Source of the DNA: Halanaerobium saccharolyticum
GTDB lineage: Bacteria; Bacillota; Halanaerobiia; Halanaerobiales; Halanaerobiaceae
Reading direction: 5' to 3'
Length of the DNA: 64,000 nt
Assembly (NCBI RefSeq): GCF_004362045.1
Contig: NZ_SNWX01000013.1
Coordinates: forward strand, 19,135 to 83,134
The position numbers and the translations under genes were made by a program. The notes beneath the pieces are model-generated. The model saw nothing but the letters and a program-made list of their open reading frames with translations, did not search any database and was not told where the DNA came from. How positions within the stretch are numbered: the first letter of the stretch is position 1; the number at the start of each line of letters is the position of its first letter. This document shows, piece after piece, positions 42,103 through 50,200 of this stretch.

Positions 42103-44349
42103 CTGGAGGTTATTACAGCAGAAGAGGCTGGATTTTGTTTTGGTGTGGAAAGAGCTATTGATCTGGTTCTGGAAGCAGCCAGTGAAAATGAAGATCTGAA
42201 TGTCTACACACTGGGTCCGCTGATTCATAATCCACAGGTTGTAAAGAAATTGGAAGCTAAAAATGTGAAAGTCGCCTCTTCACTTGCCGAAATTGATTCT
42301 GGAATAGTAATTATCCGTTCTCACGGAGTTGCTCCAGAAATTATAGAACAGGCAAGAGAGAAAAATCTAAAGATTATAGATGCTACCTGTCCCTATGTAA
42401 AAAATGCTCAAAAATATGCCAGAAAACTGGTAGATGAGGGCTATCAAACTTTTATTTATGGTGATCAAGATCATCCAGAAGTTCAGGGAATTTATGGGGC
42501 AAGTGATAAAAAAGCAATTATAATTAGAGAAAAAGAGGATTTAAATTCTATTGAGCTAAAAGCTAGAGTTGGTTTTGTAGCTCAAACAACAAAATCTCCT
42601 GAGTCTTTTAGGGATATTATTAATTTAGTTATAACAGAAGTTAAAGAGTTAAAAGTTTTTAACACTATTTGTAATACTACAGATGTACGTCAGTCTTCAG
42701 CCAAAAAATTAGCTGAGGATGTAGATATCATGTTTGTAATAGGGGGTCATAATAGTGCTAATACAACCAGGCTTGCAGAAATTTGTGCAGCCACAAACAC
42801 CCCTACTTATCATATAGAAACAGCCGCTGAAATTAATAAAGAGTGGTTGTCTGGAAAAAATAAAGTTGGAATTACAGCTGGAGCATCGACTCCAGACTGG
42901 TTAATAAGGGAGGTTATTCAGTTAATGAACGAAGAAAACAAAGATCTAAATGTTGAGTCAACTGAGAACACAGAGGAAAAAGAGGAACAAGTTTTAGAAG
43001 AGGTAGAAGAGACAGAAGAGACAGTAGAAGAGACTGAAGAGACAACAGAAGAAACTGAAAAAACTGAAGAAACTACAGAGGAAAAAGAAGCTGATAACAG
43101 TGAGGAAGCAGTAGAATCTGTCGAAGAAGAAGCAGAAGAAGATGCTGAAACTGAAGAAGAGGCTGAATTTAAATATAGCGATAATGATATTGCTGATTTA
43201 AGCAAAGGTCAGAAAGTTACTGGTACTGTAGTTGAAATCAATGATAATGGTGTTTATGTTGATGTTAATTATAAAACAGATGGATTTATTCCATTACGCC
43301 ATTTGAGTCATCGTCCTGTAGAAGACGCTCATGATATTGTGAGTATGGACGAAGAGATTGAAGTAGTTATCTTAACTTTAGAAGATGATGAAGGTAATAT
43401 GATCTTGTCTAAAAAGCAGGCAGATTATGAGAAGGCGTGGGAAAAAATTGAAGAAGCATATGAAAATGACGAAATCATAGAAGCTGAAGTTACAAAAGAA
43501 GTTAAAGGTGGTCTGGTTGTAGATGTAGGAGTCAGAGGATTTATCCCTGCTTCTCATGTTGCGATTGGCTATGTTGATGACTTAAGCGACTATGTTGGCG
43601 AAAAAATGCGCCTTAAGATCATCGAGGTTGAAAGAGATAACAATAATGTTGTTCTTTCTGCTAAAAAAGTTCTTGAAAAAGAGAGAGCAGCTGAGAAAGA
43701 AGAAACTCTAGCCTCTTTAGAAGAAGGTCAGACAGTAGAAGGTACAGTTACCAAGTTAGTTGATTTTGGTGCCTTTATTGACCTGGGTGGAATAGAAGGC
43801 CTGCTTCATATTTCAGAAATGTCATGGGGTAGGATTGAAAGCCCATCTGAAGTGCTTTCTGAAGGAGAAAAAGTTGAAGTTAAGGTTCTTGGAGTTAACA
43901 AAGAAGAGGAAAGAATTTCTCTCGGCTTAAAGCAGCTTTTACCTGATCCATGGGAAGAATTTGCTGAGAAGCACTATGAAGGAGAAGTTATTGAAGGTAA
44001 GATTACTAAACTTGTTGATTTTGGTGCCTTTATGGAAGTTGAAAAGGGCATTGAAGGTCTAATTCATATTTCTCAGTTATCACACCGTCATGTTAAAACT
44101 GCTGATGAAGTAGTTAGTGTTGGTGATGTAAGAGAAGCAAAAATTATTAATATTGATGCTGATCAGGAAAGAGTAGGTTTAAGCTTAAAAGAGTTAGAAG
44201 AAAAGCCTGAACCTAAAAAAGAATCCAGCAGCAGTTCTCAAAGTTCAAGCAGTAGTAGTAAATCACAGAGTAATAAAAGTGATGATAGTTCCTCAGGTGG
44301 AGCTACTATTAGAGAAATTGTTGGAGATATTTTTGACCAGGGTGAATAA
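42103..44349 (+). CDS. ispH: IspH-ribosomal protein S1 fusion
   Basis: The protein (748 residues from CTG 42103) joins two enzymes. The first 275 residues are HMBPP reductase (IspH), the last step of the non-mevalonate isoprenoid pathway, with the three 4Fe-4S cysteines in GFCFGV (Cys12), ATCPYV and TICNTTDVRQSSA. A Glu/Thr/Val linker of about 80 residues follows. Four S1 RNA-binding domains come next (roughly 368-440, 455-525, 538-610, 625-695), then a Ser/Lys tail. Such IspH-S1 fusions are known in Clostridia. AAGGAGGTG at 42088-42096 lies inside the longest frame (TTG 42070) and is ideally spaced for CTG 42103, where family homology starts. A TTG start remains possible. Confidence 0.93.
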   Translation: MEVITAEEAGFCFGVERAIDLVLEAASENEDLNVYTLGPLIHNPQVVKKLEAKNVKVASSLAEIDSGIVIIRSHGVAPEIIEQAREKNLKIIDATCPYVKNAQKYARKLVDEGYQTFIYGDQDHPEVQGIYGASDKKAIIIREKEDLNSIELKARVGFVAQTTKSPESFRDIINLVITEVKELKVFNTICNTTDVRQSSAKKLAEDVDIMFVIGGHNSANTTRLAEICAATNTPTYHIETAAEINKEWLSGKNKVGITAGASTPDWLIREVIQLMNEENKDLNVESTENTEEKEEQVLEEVEETEETVEETEETTEETEKTEETTEEKEADNSEEAVESVEEEAEEDAETEEEAEFKYSDNDIADLSKGQKVTGTVVEINDNGVYVDVNYKTDGFIPLRHLSHRPVEDAHDIVSMDEEIEVVILTLEDDEGNMILSKKQADYEKAWEKIEEAYENDEIIEAEVTKEVKGGLVVDVGVRGFIPASHVAIGYVDDLSDYVGEKMRLKIIEVERDNNNVVLSAKKVLEKERAAEKEETLASLEEGQTVEGTVTKLVDFGAFIDLGGIEGLLHISEMSWGRIESPSEVLSEGEKVEVKVLGVNKEEERISLGLKQLLPDPWEEFAEKHYEGEVIEGKITKLVDFGAFMEVEKGIEGLIHISQLSHRHVKTADEVVSVGDVREAKIINIDADQERVGLSLKELEEKPEPKKESSSSSQSSSSSSKSQSNKSDDSSSGGATIREIVGDIFDQGE

Positions 44350-44360
44350 TTAAAAAAGGC

Positions 44361-44399
44361 ACCCGCTGTCCCTTAATTCTATGGGCGGCGGGTTTTTTT
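44361..44399 (+). terminator. Rho-independent terminator of ispH-rpsA
   Basis: ACCCGCTGTCCC (from 44361) pairs with GGGCGGCGGGT (44383-44393) and seven T residues follow. It lies 11 bases after the stop codon and is GC-rich against the AT-rich background. Confidence 0.9.
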
Positions 44400-44416
44400 A
44401 TGCTTACTGCAGATTA

Positions 44417-44445
44417 TTGCCTAATTACAGTAAATGTGATATTAT
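44417..44445 (+). promoter_or_regulatory. Promoter of the DUF512-der-plsY-gpsA run
   Basis: TTGCCT at 44417-44422, a 17-base spacer and TATTAT at 44440-44445 with a TGA extended -10 lie 25 bases before the next start codon. Confidence 0.55.
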
Positions 44446-44470
44446 CAAGCTTACAGGAGGTAGAAGCACT

Positions 44471-45769
44471 ATGGTTAAAATTGAAAAGGTCATCCCAAAT
44501 TCTACCGCTGATAAAGCAGGATTAAAGGAAGAGTATAAGATTATTACCATTAATGGACAAAAAATAAATGATTATATAGATTATTTATATCAGATTTCTG
44601 AGCCAGTTATTGAGCTGGAAATTGAAACTAAAAATAATCAAAGAAAAAATATTGAATTACAGCGTCAGCCTGGAGAGGAATTAGGTATAGAGTTTAAAGA
44701 AATTATATTTGATGGTTTAAAACAGTGTAAAAACAACTGTATTTTTTGTTTTGTCAAACAACAGCCTCAAAACATGCGTAATAGTTTAAACCAGATGGAT
44801 GATGATTATCGATTTTCTTTTTTACAGGGTAGTTTTGTGACTCTGACTAATTTAGAACAGAGAGAAATCGAAAGAATAATTGATAAAAACTTGAGTCCAA
44901 TTAATGTTTCGGTTCATACCACCAATCCTGAATTAAGGATTGAGATGATGAAGAATCCCAGGGCGGGAGAAATAAATAGATTACTTAATTTATTTCAGAA
45001 GCATAATATTCAGTTTCATACTCAGATTGTACTCTGCCCCGGTTATAATGATCAAGCAGAACTGGATAAAACTTTAGCTGACCTTTTAGATTTTTATCCT
45101 CAGATATTATCAATTGGTATTGTTCCGGTTGGCTTGACCAGGTACAGAGATGGTCTGGCTGATTTAAGAACCTTAACTGAGCAAGAAATGAAAAATTCAC
45201 TGGGGCAGATAAAATACTGGCAGCAGAAAGCTGTGGAAAAGTACGATGAAAACTTTATCTATGCTGCTGATGAGTTTTATTTAAATACTGAGTTTGGGCT
45301 GCCCGATTATAATAATTATAATGATTTTCCGCAGTTGGAAAATGGGATTGGGCTAACAGCTTTACTGAATGAACAGATAAAAGAAATTAGTTTTCCTGAT
45401 TCTTTAACAGAAAAGAAAAGGATTGCGATTATGACATCTGTTTTAGGAGAAAAATCTCTGAAAAAATTTGCTGACAGTTTAAAAAATATTGCTCATCTTG
45501 AACTTGATTTTAAAGTAGTTAAAAATGATTTTTTTGGGGAAAGGGTGACAGTAGCCGGACTTTTGACTGCTCAGGATTTAAAAGCTGAAATAAAAAAAAT
45601 CAAGCTTAATAAATATGATAAAATTTTTATACCGGATATTGTTTTAAATGATCAGATGAAATTTCTGGATGAAGTAAAAAAAGAAGACTTTTTAGATGAG
45701 TTATCTGGATATAAGATAGAGTTTGTTAGTAATATCAAAGAATTTATGGAGGTGATTAAAAATGGCTAA
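44471..45769 (+). CDS. PDZ, Fe-S and DUF512 domain protein, function unknown
   Basis: The 432-residue protein begins with a PDZ-like domain (about 1-60), then a CxxxCxxC motif (Cys 86, 90, 93, in CKNNCIFCFV) like radical-SAM enzymes, and ends in the DUF512 domain. ATG 44471 behind ACAGGAGGT is the start; an open frame extends upstream into the terminator and is not used. Similar proteins are encoded beside der in many Clostridia and in cyanobacteria. No reaction is known to me. The 8-base overlap with der suggests a link to ribosome assembly or stable co-expression. Confidence 0.85.
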   Translation: MVKIEKVIPNSTADKAGLKEEYKIITINGQKINDYIDYLYQISEPVIELEIETKNNQRKNIELQRQPGEELGIEFKEIIFDGLKQCKNNCIFCFVKQQPQNMRNSLNQMDDDYRFSFLQGSFVTLTNLEQREIERIIDKNLSPINVSVHTTNPELRIEMMKNPRAGEINRLLNLFQKHNIQFHTQIVLCPGYNDQAELDKTLADLLDFYPQILSIGIVPVGLTRYRDGLADLRTLTEQEMKNSLGQIKYWQQKAVEKYDENFIYAADEFYLNTEFGLPDYNNYNDFPQLENGIGLTALLNEQIKEISFPDSLTEKKRIAIMTSVLGEKSLKKFADSLKNIAHLELDFKVVKNDFFGERVTVAGLLTAQDLKAEIKKIKLNKYDKIFIPDIVLNDQMKFLDEVKKEDFLDELSGYKIEFVSNIKEFMEVIKNG

Positions 45770-47078
45770 ATCTACAGTAGCAATTGTGGGAAGACCAAAT
45801 GTTGGTAAATCTACTCTTTTTAATAGACTAGTGGGTGGCCGCAGAGCAATTGTGGAGGGAGAACCTAATGTAACCCGGGATAGAATTTATGGAGAGACTG
45901 ACTGGCTGGGAAGAAAGTTTAATGTTATTGATACAGGTGGAATAGTTCTCCATGATAATGATAAAATAAAAAATCAGATTAAATATCAGGCTGAACTGGC
46001 TATGGAAGAGGCTGATATTATTTTGTTTGTTGTTGATTCTCAAACGGGAATGACAGGAGTTGACGAAGATATTGCTCAACTCCTATATAGAACAAATAAA
46101 GAAGTCATTTTAGTTGTTAATAAAGTTGAAGACTTTTCTAATCAGGAAGAAATTGGTTGGGAGTTTTATTCGCTTGGTTTTGGTGATCCGGTACTCATTT
46201 CAGCGGAACATGGTAAAAACACAGGTGAACTACTGGATGATGTTATAGATAAATTACCAGAGACTGAAGCAGAAGACTCTGATGAGGATAAAATTAATAT
46301 TGCAGTAATTGGTAAACCTAATGTTGGTAAATCAAGTTTAATTAATCATTTAGTGGGTAAAGAACGAGTTATTGTCAGTGATATGCCCGGAACAACCAGA
46401 GACGCGGTTGATACTTTGATTGAATGGAATGATCTACAATTTAATTTTATTGATACTGCTGGTTTAAGAAGAAAATCTAAGGTAAAAGAAGATGTTGAAT
46501 ATTACAGTAACTTGAGAGCTTTAAGGTCAGTTGACCGAGCTGATGCTGTTTTAATGATGATTGATGCTCAGGAAGGTGTAACCGATCAAGATAAAAAGAT
46601 AGCTGGCTATGCTCATGATGAAGGTAAAGCAATGGTTATTGCAATTAACAAATGGGATTTGATGGAGAAAGATACTAATACAATGGAGAGATATACTGAT
46701 GAGGTATATTATCAGCTCAAGTTTTTGAATTATGTTCCTGTAACCTATATTTCTGCTATTACGGGAGAAAGAATAGACGAACTTCTGTCACTGGTGGAAT
46801 TTGTGGTAGATCAGAGTAATCTCCGGATTAAAACAGGTATTTTAAATGAAGTTATTTCCGAAGCAGTCCAGCTGCGTGAACCACCAAGTAGAAAAGGTAA
46901 AAGGCTTAAAATATATTATGGAAGTCAGGTTGGTATTAAACCTCCAACATTTGTTTTCTTTGTTAATGATCCCAATTTAATGCATTTTGCTTATCAGAGA
47001 TATTTAGAAAATGTACTTCGAGAAGCTTTTGGTTATGTAGGAAATCCAATGCATTTTAAATTAAAACAACGAAAATAG
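45762..47078 (+). CDS. der: Ribosome assembly GTPase Der
   Basis: Der (EngA) has two GTPase domains in tandem and helps 50S subunit assembly. The 438-residue protein has GRPNVGKST near residue 10 and GKPNVGKSS near 183 as the two P-loops, DTGG near 57 and DTAG near 230 as switch motifs, NKVE and NKWD as guanine sites, and a C-terminal KH-like domain with PPSRKGKRLKIYY. It overlaps the DUF512 gene by 8 bases and precedes plsY by 9. Confidence 0.97.
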   Translation: MAKSTVAIVGRPNVGKSTLFNRLVGGRRAIVEGEPNVTRDRIYGETDWLGRKFNVIDTGGIVLHDNDKIKNQIKYQAELAMEEADIILFVVDSQTGMTGVDEDIAQLLYRTNKEVILVVNKVEDFSNQEEIGWEFYSLGFGDPVLISAEHGKNTGELLDDVIDKLPETEAEDSDEDKINIAVIGKPNVGKSSLINHLVGKERVIVSDMPGTTRDAVDTLIEWNDLQFNFIDTAGLRRKSKVKEDVEYYSNLRALRSVDRADAVLMMIDAQEGVTDQDKKIAGYAHDEGKAMVIAINKWDLMEKDTNTMERYTDEVYYQLKFLNYVPVTYISAITGERIDELLSLVEFVVDQSNLRIKTGILNEVISEAVQLREPPSRKGKRLKIYYGSQVGIKPPTFVFFVNDPNLMHFAYQRYLENVLREAFGYVGNPMHFKLKQRK

Positions 47079-47087
47079 GAGGTTCCC

Positions 47088-47705
47088 ATGCAGATATTTT
47101 TTGCTATTTTATTTAGTTATTTAATTGGTTCAATTCCATCCGGTTTTCTGTTAACCAAATATGTAATGAAAAAAGATGTCAGGGAGTATGGAAGTGGAAA
47201 TATTGGAGCAACAAATGTAGCGCGGGTAATGGGTTTAAAAGCCGGTGTTTTAGTTGCAGTTTTCGATATCTTAAAAGGATATTTAGGTGTCTTAGTTGGG
47301 CAGCTTATATTAGGCAGCAGTTTATCAACTGCTATTTTATTTGTAGCTGTGGCTGCTATTGCCGGTCATGACTGGTCGTTATTTCTTGGCTTTTCCGGTG
47401 GTAAGGGTGTTGCTACAACCTTTGGTGTTATTTTGAGGTTGTATCCCTTGGCCTTTTTAATCTATGCAATAATCTGGATTTTATTAGTCTTTATGACCAG
47501 ATATGTATCACTGGGCTCAATTATTGGTTCTATGTCGCTTCCGTTAACTCTTTATTTTAGCTCTTTTGACAGCAAACATGTTATTTTTGCGGTTTTGTTA
47601 TCTCTTTTTGTAATGTATACTCACCGTGAAAATATTAAACGGCTGCTTAAAGGGGAAGAAAACAGAATGGACCCGGAGAAATTAGGAAAGAGTGGTAAAA
47701 AGTAA
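47088..47705 (+). CDS. plsY: Glycerol-3-phosphate acyltransferase PlsY
   Basis: PlsY moves the acyl group from acyl-phosphate to glycerol 3-phosphate. The 205-residue membrane protein has several helices and the conserved motifs SIPSGFLLTK near residue 16, GSGNIGATNVARV near 36 and GHDWSLFLGFSGGKGVATTFG near 93. It overlaps gpsA by one base (TAATG). GpsA makes its substrate, and PlsX in this window makes the other, so the pairing is functional. Confidence 0.97.
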   Translation: MQIFFAILFSYLIGSIPSGFLLTKYVMKKDVREYGSGNIGATNVARVMGLKAGVLVAVFDILKGYLGVLVGQLILGSSLSTAILFVAVAAIAGHDWSLFLGFSGGKGVATTFGVILRLYPLAFLIYAIIWILLVFMTRYVSLGSIIGSMSLPLTLYFSSFDSKHVIFAVLLSLFVMYTHRENIKRLLKGEENRMDPEKLGKSGKK

Positions 47706-48736
47706 TGAGTTCAACGATTACAGTAATTGGAGCCGGCAGCTGGGGAACAGCCCTGGCTAATTTGCTTGCTGAAAATGGAGAAGAAGTAAAATTATATGCC
47801 AGGGATAAGGCGGTGGTTGATTCAATTAATAAGCAGCAGCGAAACTTTAAATATTTCCCTGAACATAGATTAAATAATAATTTAACTGCTTTTAATAATT
47901 TAGAATCTGCTTTAGTGGAGGCTGAACTAGTTGTTATATCAGTGCCTACTCAGGCTCTAACCAGTGTTTTAAAACAAATACAGAGTTTAATAAATTCAGA
48001 TGTAATAATAGTTTCTACAGCCAAAGGAATTGAGGAAGAATCATTTAAAACTAATTCCCAGATGATTAAAGAAGCTGGTTTTAAGAATGTGGTTGTTTTA
48101 TCAGGACCTACCCATGCAGAAGAGGTTATGGAACAGCTGCCGACAGCTATAGTTTCTGCTGCCAAAAATAAAGAGGCAGCAGAAAGGGTTCAGGATCTAT
48201 TTATGTCTAATTATTTTAGGGTTTATACCAATCCTGATGTCAGGGGAGTAGAACTTGGTGGTGCTTTAAAAAATGTAATTGCTGTGGCCAGTGGCATTTG
48301 TGATGGTTTAAATTTTGGAGATAATACCAGAGCTGCTTTGATTACAAGAGGGCTGAATGAAATGAGCCGTTTTGTAAATTATCATGGAGCTAAAAATTTA
48401 ACTCTGGTTGGACTATCAGGTATGGGAGATCTTGTTGTTACCTGTACCAGTATGCACAGCCGCAACCGCCGTTTTGGGATTGAGATTGGTAAAGGCAAAA
48501 CTCTTTCGGAAGCAAAGGAAGAGGTTAATCAGGTGGTAGAAGGGGTCAAGACCGCTCGGGCTATTTATAATTGGTTAGACTCAGAAAAGATTGATTTAGA
48601 GATGCCGATCACTAAGCAGGTATATCAGGTTTTATTTAAAGGCAAGGATCCCTATCAGGCTGTAGAAGAGCTGATGTTAAGAAGCAAAAAACACGAAATG
48701 GAATCGGTTGTAGATAATTCCTTATGGAATATCTAG
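47705..48736 (+). CDS. gpsA: Glycerol-3-phosphate dehydrogenase (NAD(P)+)
   Basis: GpsA reduces dihydroxyacetone phosphate to sn-glycerol 3-phosphate for phospholipids. The 343-residue protein has the Rossmann motif GAGSWGTALA near residue 8, LSGPTHAEEV near 137, GGALKNVIAVASGICDG near 188 with the catalytic lysine, and GLSGMGDLVVTCTS near 240. Downstream is a gap of about 100 bases before hup. Confidence 0.97.
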   Translation: MSSTITVIGAGSWGTALANLLAENGEEVKLYARDKAVVDSINKQQRNFKYFPEHRLNNNLTAFNNLESALVEAELVVISVPTQALTSVLKQIQSLINSDVIIVSTAKGIEEESFKTNSQMIKEAGFKNVVVLSGPTHAEEVMEQLPTAIVSAAKNKEAAERVQDLFMSNYFRVYTNPDVRGVELGGALKNVIAVASGICDGLNFGDNTRAALITRGLNEMSRFVNYHGAKNLTLVGLSGMGDLVVTCTSMHSRNRRFGIEIGKGKTLSEAKEEVNQVVEGVKTARAIYNWLDSEKIDLEMPITKQVYQVLFKGKDPYQAVEELMLRSKKHEMESVVDNSLWNI

Positions 48737-48755
48737 AAATTTTATAAATTTTTTC

Positions 48756-48785
48756 TTTAATCAAGCAGGAAATCGCTGTTATAAC
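48756..48785 (+). promoter_or_regulatory. Candidate promoter of hup
   Basis: A weak TTTAAT (48756-48761), an 18-base spacer and TATAAC (48780-48785) preceded by TGT, an extended -10, lie in the gap before hup. The poor -35 box keeps confidence low. Confidence 0.35.
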
Positions 48786-48840
48786 GAGAATAATAAGTAA
48801 TGACAGTAAAAGTTTTAGTTTTAAAAGGGGGTGAATTTCC

Positions 48841-49140
48841 ATGACTAAGAATGAACTTATTGATGCCGTTGCAGAAAAAACTGGTATCACTAAAAAAGAT
48901 ACAGGGGAAGTAGTTAACGAAACAATTGATACTATCATGAATCACTTGAAGTCTGAAGCTAAAAAGGCCGAAGATAATCGTGATAATGTACAGTTAATTG
49001 GGTTTGGTACTTTTGAAGTAAAAGATAGAAGTGCCAGAAAAGGACGCAATCCTCAAACTGGGGAAGAAATTGAAATTCCAGCACGTAAAGTGCCTGTATT
49101 TAGAAGTGGTAAGTCTTTTAAAGAGACAGTTGATGTTTAA
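48841..49140 (+). CDS. hup: HU-family DNA-binding protein
   Basis: HU bends and compacts DNA as a dimer. The 99-residue protein starts MTKNELIDAVAEKTGIT, has the GFGTFEVKDRSARKGRNPQTG arm region near residues 57-77 and ends KVPVFRSGKSFKETV. It is about nine residues longer than standard HU because of an insertion (KKAEDNRDN) before the beta-saddle. A GGGGGTGA site precedes the ATG. In many Firmicutes hup follows gpsA and/or spoIVA, as here gpsA-hup. Confidence 0.95.
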   Translation: MTKNELIDAVAEKTGITKKDTGEVVNETIDTIMNHLKSEAKKAEDNRDNVQLIGFGTFEVKDRSARKGRNPQTGEEIEIPARKVPVFRSGKSFKETVDV

Positions 49141-49163
49141 GATTTAAAATTACTTATTGAGGG

Positions 49164-49190
49164 ACCGGAAATTTCCGGTTCTTCTTTTTA
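49164..49190 (+). terminator. Terminator of hup
   Basis: ACCGGAAATTTCCGGT (49164-49179) is a perfect palindrome followed by TCTTCTTTTTAT. It lies 24 bases after the hup stop. Confidence 0.75.
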
Positions 49191-49200
49191 TCTACATCTT

Positions 49201-49244
49201 AAATTTCCTTATTTATGATTTTAATCATAAATAGGGATTTTTTT
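49201..49244 (+). terminator. Second, tandem terminator-like hairpin
   Basis: An AT-rich stem formed by about 49201-49220 and 49223-49240 (core TTATTTATGATT against AATCATAAATA, with small mismatches near the base) runs into seven T residues. It may back up the first terminator. Confidence 0.6.
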
Positions 49245-49283
49245 AATTATATCGGGGATTTTTACTAAAATAAAATTAATTAT

Positions 49284-49312
49284 TTGCAGGAATGTCAGTA
49301 ATTAACTAGAAA
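49284..49312 (+). promoter_or_regulatory. Candidate promoter of mscS
   Basis: TTGCAG (49284-49289), a 17-base spacer and TAGAAA (49307-49312) lie about 70 bases before the mscS start. Both boxes are imperfect. Confidence 0.35.
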
Positions 49313-49384
49313 TTAATATAGTAAGCTATATAAATTTTAAAAAGTTTACTTTATGATAAAAATTGGAATAAGGAGGAAAAAATT

Positions 49385-50200
49385 ATGAATCAAATAACAT
49401 CTGGTTTACAGGCAATTGCTGCAGATTATGGGATGAAATTCCTGCTGGCAGTTGTTTTATTAATTGTCGGTTTATGGGTGGTTAAATTAATTGTTAACCT
49501 CTTAGAAAAAAATATTCAGGGTAAATTTGAGCGAACATTAACCAGTTTTTTAATGTCTATTACCAGAGCAGTTCTGCTAATTATGCTGTTTATTTCAATT
49601 GCTTCTACAATAGGGATTCAAGTCACATCCTTTATTGCAGTTCTGGGAGCAGCTTCTTTTGCAGTAGGATTGGCTCTACAGGGCAGTTTGTCTAATTTTG
49701 CTGGTGGAGTCTTACTGCTCATTTTTAAGCCGTTTACTGCGGGAGATACCATAGAAGTTGCAGGCCATAAAGGAAAAGTGCAGGAAATACAGATTCTTTA
49801 TACTATTATTACAACTTTTGATAATAAGAAAATTATGATTCCAAACAGTAATATTTCAAACAGCAGTATCACAAATTTTTCTGCTATGAGTGAGCGAAGA
49901 GTTGATCTGATATTTGGCATCGGTTATGATGATGATTTTCATCAAGCAATTTCTTTATTAAAAGATTTAGCTGACAAACATGATCTGATCTTAGATGATC
50001 CAGAGCCAATTATTAGGGTTGTTGAACATGCCGGCAGCTCAATTAATATTGCCTGTAAAGTCTGGGTTAAGGGACCTGATTACTGGACAGTTTTTTATGA
50101 TATGCACGAAGATGTTAAAGATGCCTTTGATGAAGCTGGAATTGGTATTCCATATCCACAATTGGATCTTCATTTTGATGAGGGAACCAAACTTTGTTAG
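49385..50200 (+). CDS. mscS: Small-conductance mechanosensitive channel, MscS family
   Basis: MscS channels open under membrane tension and release solutes on hypo-osmotic shock. The 271-residue protein has three N-terminal helices. The pore helix and first beta-domain segment read GAASFAVGLALQGSLSNFAG (near residues 94-113), followed by KPFTAGDTIEVAG and IPNSNISNSSITNFS. The C-terminal part forms the cytoplasmic cage. A salt-loving or salt-exposed organism would need it. AGGAGGA precedes the ATG. Its end overlaps the photolyase frame by 7 bases. Confidence 0.95.
   Translation: MNQITSGLQAIAADYGMKFLLAVVLLIVGLWVVKLIVNLLEKNIQGKFERTLTSFLMSITRAVLLIMLFISIASTIGIQVTSFIAVLGAASFAVGLALQGSLSNFAGGVLLLIFKPFTAGDTIEVAGHKGKVQEIQILYTIITTFDNKKIMIPNSNISNSSITNFSAMSERRVDLIFGIGYDDDFHQAISLLKDLADKHDLILDDPEPIIRVVEHAGSSINIACKVWVKGPDYWTVFYDMHEDVKDAFDEAGIGIPYPQLDLHFDEGTKLC

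Noticed and set aside
42918..43205. Open minus-strand frame of 95 codons, Ser/Val-rich, opposite the ispH-rpsA linker
   Set aside because: It is the mirror of the Glu/Thr-codon repeats (GAA and GAG read as TTC and CTC, ACA as TGT). It has no ribosome binding site and no family resemblance.
44381..44470. N-terminal extension of the DUF512 protein from ATG 44381/GTG region
   Set aside because: The frame runs through the ispH-rpsA terminator hairpin. The clear ribosome binding site and homology begin at 44471.
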